Notes: generated from the letters alone by a model not told the origin. A stretch of 38,280 bases of DNA from CAYSYY01 sp964576115 [NCBI: uncultured Gemmatimonadota bacterium] (GCA_964576115.1 CAZNUA010000014.1:33019-71298), one strand, 5' to 3'; positions 25,037 to 33,281 are shown, counted from the stretch's first letter. Numbers and translations: made by a program.

Positions 25037-25546
25037 TCTCTTCCAAGAAAGACGGCTCCTGCGCCCCGCCTCAGATCTTTTTCTTCTTTTCTGTTGTCCT
25101 GAGTTAGCCTGAGTTATATGCCCCGACTATTTTTCTTCCCTTCTGTCAGAGACCACCCGTAGTATGGCCGCAGAGCCCCGCAGAGGGTTTCCTGATTGTT
25201 GACATACAGGGACTGCGCCGAGGCCCTTCCTACCCTCTGCGGGATCCGCCTCGGCGCTATCCCGATCTTGTGTGTGGTACCTCGGTACTGCCGGCTACCC
25301 AAGCCGATCTCTCCGTCAGGATGCACAATGACGTGAGTTGATCCTGAGCGAGGCCGACCGTCAGGGCCTAATCTGACTGGAGCAGCAACGTCCCCCATCG
25401 AGACGCCCCTTCGATGCGAGCTCAGGACACAACGACCGCCCGCCGCCGGGGCGTTGAATCGGCGCGTCTATGGGAGCCTACCGCCAGGCTTAACAGGCGA
25501 GACCAGAGAACGACCAGGCAATCAACCTTGTTCTGGAGGTCTTCCT
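25037..25546. other. Non-coding segment before the replication module
   Basis: A 510-bp stretch without a convincing gene. It holds a direct repeat cctgagtta (25099-25107 and 25109-25117, 10-bp step), a TTGACA (25199-25204) without a good -10, and a pair of interleaved inverted repeats (25177-25257). Possible roles are control region, replication origin or packaging site; none can be chosen from sequence alone. Confidence 0.5.
25177..25257. repeat. Interleaved inverted repeats (pseudoknot-like)
   Basis: Arm A cccgcagagggt (25177-25188) pairs perfectly with A' accctctgcggg (25232-25243). Arm B gcgccgaggc (25215-25224) pairs perfectly with B' gcctcggcgc (25248-25257). The order A-B-A'-B' means the stems either form a pseudoknot or exclude each other. 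Confidence 0.75.
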
Positions 25547-25750
25547 ATGGGCGCTTCAACTACCCTGGAATTACTCGATGCAGAGGAAGTTGCAAAACTC
25601 CTTCACGTCTCCCTCGCGACTATCCGCAGTTGGACCAGTGAGGGCCGGATCCCCTTCTACAGAGTTGGCGGCCGTGCTGTTCGGTACGGCCGGGCCGAGA
25701 TCTTGGACTGGCTGCAGTCTCAGCGTGTCGCGCCGAAAGCAGCGTCATGA
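25547..25750 (+). CDS. Excisionase-like helix-turn-helix protein
   Basis: A 67-residue MerR/excisionase-family winged HTH: LLDAEEVAKLLHVSLATIRSW, then EGRIPFYRVGGRAVRYGRAEILDWL. Proteins of this size and motif bend DNA for integrase-driven excision, or act as small regulators. The ATG at 25547 has GGAGG seven bases upstream. It opens a compact module: its stop overlaps the next gene's start (ATGA). It may control both excision and the replication genes that follow. Confidence 0.85.
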   Translation: MGASTTLELLDAEEVAKLLHVSLATIRSWTSEGRIPFYRVGGRAVRYGRAEILDWLQSQRVAPKAAS

Positions 25751-26040
25751 ATGGCGCGCGCAACCGCAGATACGGCACTGCAGCTGAGCGGCGCACCGTC
25801 GAACACTTCCGGTCCAAGGGATATGAGGCGTTCCGACTGGCGAAGGGGACCGCGTTCGACGTGCTGATATTCAATGGCCAGGCTGCGTATCTCTGCGAGG
25901 TAAAGGCGAGCGCACGAAAGCCGAGCCCGTCACGCTACAAGCCGTTCTGTGATCTGGTCGCGGAACCGCACTTCGGTAAATTGCTCGTATGGTGGCCACC
26001 GAACGCCCGGCAACCCGAGACCTGGGAAGTGCCGGGGTGA
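25747..26040 (+). CDS. Holliday-junction-resolvase-like PD-(D/E)XK nuclease
   Basis: A 97-residue protein with the Hjc/VRR-NUC-type nuclease core: E14 (AAERRTVEHF), D38 (GTAFDVLIF), then E51-V-K53 (YLCEVKAS). Proteins like this cleave branched DNA and in phages resolve replication or packaging intermediates. It is short but the catalytic set is complete. Start and stop overlap both neighbours (ATGA at the start, TGATG at the stop), so it is translated as part of a cascade with the excisionase-like gene and the RepA-like ATPase. Confidence 0.78.
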   Translation: MNGARNRRYGTAAERRTVEHFRSKGYEAFRLAKGTAFDVLIFNGQAAYLCEVKASARKPSPSRYKPFCDLVAEPHFGKLLVWWPPNARQPETWEVPG

Positions 26041-26207
26041 TGGCCGCTGAACAGACCGACCGCACGGCGAACGCGGAAGCTGAAGACTTCCGGGAGATCT
26101 TCGGCCGCACCCGTGACCGAACACCGGCATCACCCGATGAGGCGAGCGCCTGGATCCGATCGATCAGGAGACGGCTCGAGGATCGGACCCGAGAGGAAGA
26201 GACGTGA
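26040..26207 (+). CDS. Small protein in the replication cascade, unknown function
   Basis: A 55-residue, highly charged protein (EDFREIFGRTRDRTPASPDE; AWIRSIRRRLEDRTREEE). The ATG at 26040 overlaps the nuclease stop and its own stop overlaps the GTG of the ATPase gene (GTGA). No domain recognised. The strict overlap on both sides is the main support for it being real. Confidence 0.55.
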   Translation: MAAEQTDRTANAEAEDFREIFGRTRDRTPASPDEASAWIRSIRRRLEDRTREEET

Positions 26208-27760
26208 CAGCCTCAGCCCGGCAACCGGAAGAGATTGCCCTGGCGGCAGCGATCCGGTCTCCCCTGATCATATCCGCATCAGACATCGATCTATTCAGCA
26301 CAGATAATCGAGATCTCGCCACTATCCTGCATCGGGCACCACTGAACGGCAATGACCTGGACGGACGGCTGACGGCTCTCCGGGAACTCGGCGCCGATCC
26401 CGGCCGCCTGGCCGGACTGTGGGATCTCGGGAAGGATGACCTGATCCATGCCGAAGACGGAGAGCGAGCCCTCCAGGAACTCAGACATAATAGGCGGATA
26501 ACCCAGCTGCACGCTCTCGGGAAAGAGTTATCCGGGGCTGCTCCTGATCGAGCCGAGGAGCTACTTCTAGAGCTGAGGGAGATCGAAACCGCCGAGCAGG
26601 ATAACAGCGGACCCCAGTGGCTCACGGCCGCCGAGCTCTCCGATGATGAGGTATCCGGTCCGGATTGGATTCTCAGCCCGCTCTTGGTCCGAGAGACGGT
26701 CACAGACCTGACCGCGAAGGTGAAGGTTGGCAAAACGCGTCTGGCCCAGGAGTGTGCCCGTTCTGTGCTGACCGGGGATCCGCTCTTCGGGCACAAATCT
26801 ACCACAACCGGACCGGTCGTCTACCTAACCGAAGAACGCCGCCAGACCTTCCGGGAATCCCTACGCCGGGTCGGTATTCTCGGAAACCCTGATCTACACC
26901 TGCTCTTCCGACACTCTGCGCGGGGCATGTCCTGGCCTTCGATTGTGGCCGCGGTCGGAGCAAAGGCCCGGGAGATCGGCGCGGTCCTGCTGGTGGTGGA
27001 TACCGTCTCGGACTGGGCTGGACTCGCTGCCGACGAGGAGAATGACGCCGGCGCTGCCCTGGCGGCCGTCAGACCACTACACGCGGTTGCAGCCGAAGGT
27101 CTGGCCGTGCTCATGCTCCGCCACGATCGCAAGTCGGGCGGTGAGATTGGGGAATCCGGACGCGGGTCGTCAGCCTGGGCGGGTGCTGCTGACATCTTAT
27201 GGAACCTGCGCCGGGCGAACGTGGAAGGACACCCGAACCGGCGGCACCTGGTAGGGGTTGGCCGCTTCGAGGATATCCCGGCTGAACTGCTGATCGAACT
27301 CAGAGACAGTGAATACGTCAACCTGGGCACAGCCGTCGATGTTGAGCGCCAGGAGGTGCGTGAAGCCGTTTTCGAGATCCTGCCTGGGCCCGAAGAGCAG
27401 GGGATATCCGAGACCGACCTCCTGGAGCGCCTGGGCGATAAGGGATCCAGAACTACTCTCCGCAGGGTGCTCGAAGAGCTGATAAAGGGCGAATTGGTCA
27501 TTAAAGAGCGGGGTGCAGGAAAAACCGGAAGGGCTTTCGGATATCGTCTCTCTAATGATGTGACCACCTATAGTATGACCCCTGGTCAGTTCAATACTGA
27601 ACCTTCAGTACTTCAGGTCTCTGAAGATGACCTGATTAATGATGTGACCAGCCCCCGTACCCCTGGTCACATGGATAATAGTAATCCAACTGACCAGCCC
27701 CCCCCTCTATATGGTCACAACGATAAAGCGCAGGGGGATGACGATGACCTTCCGTTCTGA
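26204..27760 (+). CDS. RepA-like AAA (AAA_25) replicative ATPase/helicase
   Basis: A 518-residue RecA-fold ATPase. Residues 1-130 are helical and resemble a DnaB-N/primase-linker region. The Walker A is degenerate, TAKVKVGKT at 170-178, where Ala replaces the first Gly as in many RepA-like proteins. The Walker B is VLLVVDTVSDW with D266, followed by LMLRHDRKSGG (sensor) and a conserved SAWAGAADILWNLR. A winged-helix-like region (SETDLLERLGDKGSRTTLRRVLEEL) follows, then a Ser/Thr/Pro-rich tail ending DDDDLPF, reminiscent of acidic tips that bind partner proteins. It probably initiates island replication as a helicase. The GTG start overlaps the small gene upstream. Confidence 0.82.
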   Translation: MTASARQPEEIALAAAIRSPLIISASDIDLFSTDNRDLATILHRAPLNGNDLDGRLTALRELGADPGRLAGLWDLGKDDLIHAEDGERALQELRHNRRITQLHALGKELSGAAPDRAEELLLELREIETAEQDNSGPQWLTAAELSDDEVSGPDWILSPLLVRETVTDLTAKVKVGKTRLAQECARSVLTGDPLFGHKSTTTGPVVYLTEERRQTFRESLRRVGILGNPDLHLLFRHSARGMSWPSIVAAVGAKAREIGAVLLVVDTVSDWAGLAADEENDAGAALAAVRPLHAVAAEGLAVLMLRHDRKSGGEIGESGRGSSAWAGAADILWNLRRANVEGHPNRRHLVGVGRFEDIPAELLIELRDSEYVNLGTAVDVERQEVREAVFEILPGPEEQGISETDLLERLGDKGSRTTLRRVLEELIKGELVIKERGAGKTGRAFGYRLSNDVTTYSMTPGQFNTEPSVLQVSEDDLINDVTSPRTPGHMDNSNPTDQPPPLYGHNDKAQGDDDDLPF

Positions 27761-27920
27761 TCCTCTCAGCCTCTCAGGGTGTCCCTTCCTGAATGCTCTC
27801 AAAGCTGAAACCGGGGATTCTCCGGGGGCGCTTCGAACGAGCAGTCCGCAGCCTGTCGGCGTCTTCTCTATGTTCCTGAACCGTTTGTGTCCCGCCCGTG
27901 TCCCGGGGGGCCTCCGATGA
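27744..27920 (+). CDS. 58-residue protein between the ATPase and the putative small terminase
   Basis: Starts inside the 3' end of the ATPase gene at ATG 27744, with AGGGGG six bases upstream, and its stop overlaps the ATG of the next gene (ATGA). Sequence MTFRSDPLSLSGCPFLNAL and on has no recognised domain. The RBS and double overlap support translation; the lack of known relatives keeps confidence moderate. Confidence 0.5.
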   Translation: MTFRSDPLSLSGCPFLNALKAETGDSPGALRTSSPQPVGVFSMFLNRLCPARVPGGLR

Positions 27921-28429
27921 GTCCGAAGGGAACGAATCCTAACTCCCTCGCAAACCTGCGCCAGACGGGCAATCTCACCGTTCACGGCTGGTGGTCCAAG
28001 GGCATACAGACAACCGGTATACCGACTCGGGGCGGGTGTCCGCTTCGCCTGCTCGGGAACTGTGACTGTGAGATCCCCGATACCGAGCAATGCCCGATCA
28101 TGCTGGAGCAATTCGTAGCCCGCGTGATCGAGCTTCAGGAGATCGGTCTGAGCAAGCAGGGAGCGGAGCTGATAACCCGGATGGAGTTCCAATCTCTTCT
28201 CGGGCATTACGTCCTAGACCGACAGGGAGCGTTCAGGCGGGACGGTGACGACTCAGCACCGATGAAAGCTCATCGGGTGTGGGTATCCGTCGGTACCGTC
28301 GATCACGCCCTGGAGCGGCTGTACAAGGCTGCGGGGATCCTGAGGACTCAGGACCTTTCGGCCCCGAGCCTGGAGGAATACCTGGCGAAGATGTCCCGGG
28401 TAGAGATTGAGGATGATGAGGAGTGTTGA
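27917..28429 (+). CDS. Cys-rich protein before TerL; possible small terminase
   Basis: A 170-residue protein. The N-terminus SPKGTNPNSLANLRQTG is the DNA-contact-like start seen in many phage small terminases and related proteins. C41, C49, C51 and C59 could bind zinc, and the C-terminal half is helical. It lies directly upstream of the large terminase, where TerS normally is, which is the main reason for the suggestion. No clear TerS domain is visible, so it may instead be another DNA-binding phage protein. The ATG overlaps the preceding small gene. Confidence 0.6.
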   Translation: MSPKGTNPNSLANLRQTGNLTVHGWWSKGIQTTGIPTRGGCPLRLLGNCDCEIPDTEQCPIMLEQFVARVIELQEIGLSKQGAELITRMEFQSLLGHYVLDRQGAFRRDGDDSAPMKAHRVWVSVGTVDHALERLYKAAGILRTQDLSAPSLEEYLAKMSRVEIEDDEEC

Positions 28430-28436
28430 TGCAAAG

Positions 28437-29915
28437 ATGCAATCCATAAAGAAACAAAGGGCTCACGTCGATGCCGTGACTTTCGCGACGGATCCGCAAC
28501 TGCTCGGGCTGACGCTCTCACCGGCTCAGGAAGTGGTGATCAGGGCGGCATACGGTCTCCCGATCGAGGGGGACCTGGTCAGCGTGTACTACGAGATCAC
28601 CGGACGCCTGGACTGGCGCACCCGGACCGAGCCGGTGCATGACCTGACGGTGATCGGGGGGCGTCGGGGAGGGAAGGATTCCCGGATTATCACGGCGATT
28701 GCGGCATATGAGGCTTTCTGTGGCGGGCATGAGGCACACCTGGCACCGGGTGAGGAAGGCGTGGTGCTGGTGGTCTCTCAGGTGATCCGACGGGCCCGAC
28801 AGGCGGCTTTCAGCCTGATACGCGGAGCTATCTTCAATTCCCCGATGTTGCGTAAGAAGGTGATCTCGGATCGGGCCTGGGATCTCGGGCTGGACAACGG
28901 CCTGGTGATCAGGTGTGAGCCCTGCAGCTTCCGGAGCATCCGGGGATCAGCCGTGCCGGTGGCGCTCTTCGATGAGGCGGCTTTCTGGTCGTATGAGGGA
29001 CACAACCCGGACCGTGAAGTAGAGCGGGCGGTACGGCCGGCAATGGCGCAATTCCCGGGCTGGAAGCTGGTGAAGGTATCGACCCCGTGGATCCGGGCCG
29101 GGCTGCTCTTCGAGGACTACGAGAAGCACTACGGCGCCGATGAGGATCCGCACCTGGTCATGCAGGCCTCCACGTGGATCCTGAATCCGACCATTCCGCA
29201 GTCATTCCTCGATCAGGAACGCCGGAAGGATCCGGAGACCTTCGAGCGGGAGTACGGGGCACGGTTCAGCGATCGGGAGGCATTGTGGCTTCCACATGAT
29301 TCGATTGAGGCATGCCGTCAGGAGTGGACCGCCCGAAGTCTACCGGAGTATCCCCGGCCCCGGGCTGTTGCCGTGATCGATCCGGCGTACAAGCGGGATA
29401 GGTTCGCGGCCGCGATCGGCTGGTACGAGAAGGGCAAGGATGAGATTCCCGGGCGGGTTGTGATCGGCCGGCTGGAAGGCTGGACGCCTCCCCGGGGCGG
29501 TGAGCTCTCCCTGAATGCCGTTCTCGATCAGCTCTGTCCGATTCTCGGGCAGTACGACGTGCGGAAGGTTCATGGAGATCAGTACACGGCCGCACCTGTT
29601 CGGGAGGCTCTGCGGGCTCGAGGATTCGCTTTCGAGGAACACCCCTTCTCGGCCCCGTTCAAGGCCGAGATCTACTCCGATTTGAAATCCCTGGTGATCG
29701 AGGAACGCATTGACCTCCCGGATCATGACCGGGGGATCTCCGAGCTCAAATCCCTGCACGTGACCCACACCCCGGCCGGGACTATGCGAATCGGAGCACC
29801 TGAGCGGGCCGGATACCACGACGACTACGCAACCGTCATTGCCCTGGCCGCTCACCTGGTCTTTTCCGAGACACAGACGCTCTGCACACGTGGCGGGCAA
29901 ATGGTCGATATCTAG
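28437..29915 (+). CDS. terL: Phage terminase large subunit
   Basis: A protein of about 492 residues with both terminase domains. The packaging ATPase has Walker A GGRRGGKDS near residues 74-82 and Walker B VALFDEAAF near 175-183, followed by the coupling motif KVSTPW. The RNase H-fold nuclease has VAVIDPAYKRD near 330, with later acidic residues HGDQY and GYHDDYATVIALA. It cuts concatemeric phage DNA and pumps it into proheads; a complete copy here implies packaging capacity. No portal or capsid gene follows. The ATG at 28437 is conservative: GAGGAG lies 13 bases upstream, and in-frame ATGs at 28413 and 28416 are alternatives. Confidence 0.9.
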   Translation: MQSIKKQRAHVDAVTFATDPQLLGLTLSPAQEVVIRAAYGLPIEGDLVSVYYEITGRLDWRTRTEPVHDLTVIGGRRGGKDSRIITAIAAYEAFCGGHEAHLAPGEEGVVLVVSQVIRRARQAAFSLIRGAIFNSPMLRKKVISDRAWDLGLDNGLVIRCEPCSFRSIRGSAVPVALFDEAAFWSYEGHNPDREVERAVRPAMAQFPGWKLVKVSTPWIRAGLLFEDYEKHYGADEDPHLVMQASTWILNPTIPQSFLDQERRKDPETFEREYGARFSDREALWLPHDSIEACRQEWTARSLPEYPRPRAVAVIDPAYKRDRFAAAIGWYEKGKDEIPGRVVIGRLEGWTPPRGGELSLNAVLDQLCPILGQYDVRKVHGDQYTAAPVREALRARGFAFEEHPFSAPFKAEIYSDLKSLVIEERIDLPDHDRGISELKSLHVTHTPAGTMRIGAPERAGYHDDYATVIALAAHLVFSETQTLCTRGGQMVDI

Positions 29916-29924
29916 GAGACAGTC

Positions 29925-30272
29925 ATGCAGACACACACACCTGCACGGGAAGCCGAGAGCCGGGTGAGGACGGCCGGGAACTGGCAACGCCGGCTGTCCG
30001 AGCTCACGGCCGAGTACCGCCAGGCTGACGCCCGGGCCCGGTGCCTGCTCTCTCACGCCGTCCGGGCTCTCGGGGAGTTGAAAGCAGCTGCTGAGGCACC
30101 CGTACGGGAGGCCCCGCGCTACTACCGGCAATCCCGGCCCCTGCCTTTCGAGCCGTCCCTGATCATCGAGGAATTTCTGGACGCACTCCGGCTGCAGGGG
30201 ATCGATCTACACACCGAAACAATCACAACGATTGGAGATGATGAAGATGGTGGCACCACGGACGAGTTATGA
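29925..30272 (+). CDS. Island protein after TerL, unknown function
   Basis: A 115-residue protein, helical and Arg/Ala-rich in the first half (ELTAEYRQADARARCLLSH), acidic at the end (GDDEDGGTTDEL). No domain recognised. TAGGAGACAGTC places a good Shine-Dalgarno before ATG 29925, nine bases after the TerL stop. It overlaps the next gene by about 26 bases. Its position suggests a role in packaging or head hijacking, but that is inference from neighbours. Confidence 0.6.
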   Translation: MQTHTPAREAESRVRTAGNWQRRLSELTAEYRQADARARCLLSHAVRALGELKAAAEAPVREAPRYYRQSRPLPFEPSLIIEEFLDALRLQGIDLHTETITTIGDDEDGGTTDEL

Positions 30273-31026
30273 CAGAGACGAGCTGGTCACGGCTGACGGC
30301 CTGTTCCACTTCCACCCGGATCTTGAGGGTCAGGATCTGCAGGCTCAGCTGGCGTACCGGGCGAAGGAACTGCAGTCGATCATCGATGAGACCCGGAAGA
30401 GGCATCACGTGATCCGCGGTCAGATCCGGCACACCGAACAGGAGAAAATGACCGCGATCGCGGAGCTCATGGGAGAAGTTGCCGGCGACGTGAGAAGCCG
30501 GATCCGGGATCTGCTCGGCCTGGACGCGTTCGAGAAACACACCTCACTGCTTCGCGAACTCCGCTCCCCCGATCGACACCTGGACCTGCCGCCTCAGTTC
30601 AAACATGAGAAGCAGACCGGCACGATGGAACGTGAGATCCGCGACGAGGTCCGCAAGCTGCCCGAGATGGATATCCGCGGCACGCTCTATGAGGCCGTCA
30701 ATGATGATGACCGGATCACGCTGCGTGCTTTCCGGTTCTGTCCTCCCCGGTTCCCGCTGGTGAAGACCGAGGACCTGGAAGACGCCATGGAGAAGCACTC
30801 CCGCCGGCTGTTCCCCGAGCAGTGGGGGCTCTGTGACAGCCTGGGGCATCTCTGGAGTCTGTGCCGGACCAACTTCGAGCAGTTCTGCTCGATCCTGTTC
30901 GCCCTGGCCGGTCCCGGTGGTGATGCGATCATGGCCCAGCTGCGGGTTGAATCGTTCCTGCCCGAGAGTGTGACGACCGAGCCGAACCGGTACCTCGATC
31001 CGGCGCTGGCACGCCCGGCCGGTTGA
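30247..31026 (+). CDS. Island protein, unknown function (mostly helical)
   Basis: A protein of about 259 residues. The middle is rich in charged helices with coiled-coil character (LQAQLAYRAKELQSIIDETRKRHHVIRG). The C-terminal half has aromatic and Cys residues (FRFCPPRFPLVKTEDLEDAMEKH; WGLCDSLGHLWSLCRTNFEQFCSILFALAG). No known family recognised; it is not an obvious portal, capsid or protease. ATG 30247 has GGAG nine bases upstream; ATGs at 30238 and 30241 are alternatives. It could be a satellite-specific structural or size-redirecting protein; nothing proves this. Confidence 0.6.
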   Translation: MVAPRTSYDRDELVTADGLFHFHPDLEGQDLQAQLAYRAKELQSIIDETRKRHHVIRGQIRHTEQEKMTAIAELMGEVAGDVRSRIRDLLGLDAFEKHTSLLRELRSPDRHLDLPPQFKHEKQTGTMEREIRDEVRKLPEMDIRGTLYEAVNDDDRITLRAFRFCPPRFPLVKTEDLEDAMEKHSRRLFPEQWGLCDSLGHLWSLCRTNFEQFCSILFALAGPGGDAIMAQLRVESFLPESVTTEPNRYLDPALARPAG

Positions 31027-31044
31027 GAAAGGGGGTACGGATTG

Positions 31045-31380
31045 ATGCAGGAAAATCAAATGGACCGCTCTCAGGCAGTTCGATCGAGCGCAGAAGCGCC
31101 GATCTCCAAGCGACCGGCACGGGAACACCCCCGGGGGAAAGATCGGGCCTTAGAAATTCCAAAGGACGTCCTTAACCGCGTCCCGCCTCTCTATCGCCAG
31201 ATCTACAAGCAGGCCATGACAGGGCGAAGCCGGCGAATGGCCGTGCGTGCTTTCTGTCTGGAATGCATGGGCTGGTCCGCCAATGAGGTGAGGGACTGTA
31301 CAGCTCCGTACTGCCCGCTGTACCCCTACCGGCTGTTGCAGCCGCCGAGATCCAAACGGGACAAAGTCGAACCTAGCTGA
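31045..31380 (+). CDS. Phage-type Cys4 (zinc-finger-like) small protein
   Basis: A 111-residue protein. The C-terminal half has C71-x2-C74 (AFCLECMGWSANEVRDC) and C85-x4-C90-P, ending YCPLYPYRL. This C-x2-C...C-x4-CPLYPYR pattern recurs in small phage and satellite proteins of unknown role, probably binding zinc and nucleic acid. The N-terminal half is basic and disordered. GGGGG precedes the ATG at 31045. It is the last gene of the rightward module and is followed by a large hairpin. Confidence 0.7.
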   Translation: MQENQMDRSQAVRSSAEAPISKRPAREHPRGKDRALEIPKDVLNRVPPLYRQIYKQAMTGRSRRMAVRAFCLECMGWSANEVRDCTAPYCPLYPYRLLQPPRSKRDKVEPS

Positions 31381-31403
31381 CCGACCCGGCTCTTTGACAT
31401 ACC

Positions 31404-31464
31404 CTCTCACCCCGGGCTCTGGCGCCTTCCTCTGCCGGAGCCGGGTGCTATCCCGGGGTGGGAG
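31404..31464. terminator. Large hairpin between convergent transcription units
   Basis: ctctcaccccggg (31404-31416) pairs with cccggggtgggag (31452-31464), 13 bp with one G-U, and an inner gctctggc/gccggagc stem lies in the loop. It stands between the end of the rightward phage module and the end of the leftward AAA-PIN pair, so it probably serves both directions. Confidence 0.65.
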
Positions 31465-31478
31465 AATTCCTGTACATA

Positions 31479-31919
31479 TTATCTACATAACTTTGTAAAC
31501 AGATGATCATGGCTTTTATTTTTATATACTTTACCTCTAGGTTTATCAATCAAGTATTTATTAGTGAAATCACTCTGCAAATCAACATCACTAGTACACA
31601 ATATTCTAGCATTCGATGCTTTTGCAAGTGCTAATATATGAGGATCATTAGATATATATTTTTCATTATTAATTATTTGCAATTCTATTCCGTCAATAAG
31701 AGAGTCCTTGTATATCTTTGCTTTGCCTGCTTTATCAAGCTGGAGAATCATTCTTAATATTTTTCTATTTGTTTCGTATTCTCTTCTCAATTTGCCACCG
31801 CACACAACTTTTATTTTAGTTTTTTTTAGGTCAAATATATTATTGTGAATATTTCTGTATTGTTTGTTGCCACTAATAAACACACTGTGAGCAACGTTAT
31901 TGTCAATTATTATACACAT
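31479..31919 (-). CDS. PIN-domain nuclease paired with the AAA ATPase
   Basis: A 146-residue PIN-fold protein. Candidate metal ligands are D6 (CIIIDNNVA), E47/E49 (RREYET), D92 (SNDPHILALAKASNA) and D111/D113 (CTSDVDLQSDF). The SNDPHILALA...LCTSD pattern is PIN-specific. It would cut RNA or single-stranded DNA. Its ATG overlaps the TAA stop of the AAA gene by one base, so translation is coupled and the two very likely form one system. Base composition is strongly AT-rich, unlike nearly everything around it. It differs from the VapC-like toxin at 15965: no ribbon-helix antitoxin is next to it; the ATPase takes that place. Confidence 0.8.
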   Translation of the reverse strand: MCIIIDNNVAHSVFISGNKQYRNIHNNIFDLKKTKIKVVCGGKLRREYETNRKILRMILQLDKAGKAKIYKDSLIDGIELQIINNEKYISNDPHILALAKASNARILCTSDVDLQSDFTNKYLIDKPRGKVYKNKSHDHLFTKLCR

Positions 31920-33238
31920 TAATAGTCAGCTCTTCTTAATATATTTAACTCTTCACTTAAAAAGAATTCACGATAACAAGGTGGAGGATCAATTATATTC
32001 GCATTGCTATCTAATTTGATATTATGAATAGTAGATACAGGACCATCTCTACTCATAAATATTAAACTGAAATTGTTTAACTTTAAATTGCCTTTAGCAA
32101 TAGATTGTCTAATACGATCAATAATGTAATCACTGTGAGTTTCAATAACTAGATTGACACGCCCTAAAGAGGCAATATATGAAAAGAAAGTGCCGAGAGC
32201 TGCTTGTGCACGAGGGTGCAAATGCACTTCAGGTTGTTGAACAAGCAGGAATGTACCTCTTGGAGACATTGCAGTTTGAATGATTATTGGTAGTGCTTGG
32301 CTCACACCATACCCTACATCAACCAGATTCGCAGGTCTGCCAATACCCTTAACTACAATCTGAAATGGTGAACTTGCTTTTTTCCCGAGTTTCTTCACAG
32401 AAATTTCTGAAAATAAACCTGATTCTTGTCCAAAACTGCTAAGTGCTTGATGCACAAAGTCCTTTTCTTGTCGTGAATATTCCCCTTGTTCAAACCGGTC
32501 TAATACAAATGGTATATGATCACCTTCAGGCTGAAACACATCCATTATTTCACTATACGTTCTATCTGGTTTTGTCCGGATTGGAGCGAGGGATATCGCA
32601 CGTGGTAACTGCATTTCGAATCGTCTGAGTTGACTAAAGACACTATCAACAACAAGTCTGTCCTTATCTCGAAGCTGTACTTCTTTCTCACGACGCTTAA
32701 AGAACTTTTGCCATATATGCTGAGCAACGAAGTTATAAAAACCCACGCCTTTCATCTGATGTAAGTGCAGTTTTTCAATAATCGGGAAGCAGAATTCATT
32801 ATTGTCAATAAGTATATCAATCATTCCAAATATCCCGTCCTTGCTCTCTTCGAAAAAATCTACAAAAACAGACATCTTGGATCCTTGATACTCAATCTTT
32901 GCAATCTCTACTTTACCGAGATTGCTACGATAAGTGGCCTCAATCTTCTCTGGGCCTTCCTTTGCTCGTTTAGGCAACTGGCAACCAAGAACAAAGTGCT
33001 TTGAGCGCCCGAAGCTTCCTCCCTTGTACGTGGCAATTGTATCGAAACTTCCCATACTATAAGGTGACTTATTAAATGCTGGTTGGAGTGGATACTGCTC
33101 CTTATCACATATGACAGACAGGACTCCAAGTAGGGTTGATTTACCAGAGCTATTCTCACCTGTCAATACTGTTAATGGTTTCAAGGGAAGAATATGGCGA
33201 CCAGCAAAAGAACGAATATTCTCAATAATCAGATCCAT
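31919..33238 (-). CDS. AAA/ABC-type ATPase (AAA_15/DUF3696-like) of a two-gene AAA-PIN system
   Basis: A 439-residue SMC/Rad50-like ATPase of the AAA_15/AAA_21 group. Walker A is GENSSGKST at 27-35. The ABC-signature-like VDVGYGVSQ is at 306-314, a Walker B variant LLVQQPEVHLHP has QPE at 335-337, and the H-loop ETHSDYIIDRIR starts at 366. The end resembles DUF3696 ATPases. Such ATPases partner with nucleases in several anti-phage systems, where the ATPase senses infection and licenses the nuclease. There is no Toprim (OLD) or HNH domain, so this is not Gabija or Septu; the nuclease partner is the coupled PIN gene. GAGG lies seven bases before the start, and the gene is AT-rich, likely acquired. 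Confidence 0.85.
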   Translation of the reverse strand: MDLIIENIRSFAGRHILPLKPLTVLTGENSSGKSTLLGVLSVICDKEQYPLQPAFNKSPYSMGSFDTIATYKGGSFGRSKHFVLGCQLPKRAKEGPEKIEATYRSNLGKVEIAKIEYQGSKMSVFVDFFEESKDGIFGMIDILIDNNEFCFPIIEKLHLHQMKGVGFYNFVAQHIWQKFFKRREKEVQLRDKDRLVVDSVFSQLRRFEMQLPRAISLAPIRTKPDRTYSEIMDVFQPEGDHIPFVLDRFEQGEYSRQEKDFVHQALSSFGQESGLFSEISVKKLGKKASSPFQIVVKGIGRPANLVDVGYGVSQALPIIIQTAMSPRGTFLLVQQPEVHLHPRAQAALGTFFSYIASLGRVNLVIETHSDYIIDRIRQSIAKGNLKLNNFSLIFMSRDGPVSTIHNIKLDSNANIIDPPPCYREFFLSEELNILRRADY

Positions 33239-33281
33239 ATAGGTACCTCATCTTTGGTTTCCATGGTCTTAGTGCTAATCG

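Noticed and set aside
25114-25398. 94-residue minus-strand open frame in the island's non-coding segment
   Set aside because: No Shine-Dalgarno, no family match, and it runs straight through both interleaved inverted repeats.
31479-31919. Ordinary VapBC pair
   Set aside because: There is no small ribbon-helix or AbrB-type antitoxin next to the PIN gene; its coupled neighbour is a 439-residue ATPase.
31479-33238. Gabija, Septu, PARIS or retron-Eco8-type system
   Set aside because: No Toprim/OLD nuclease, UvrD, HNH, AriB-like or reverse transcriptase gene is present; the partner is a PIN-fold protein.
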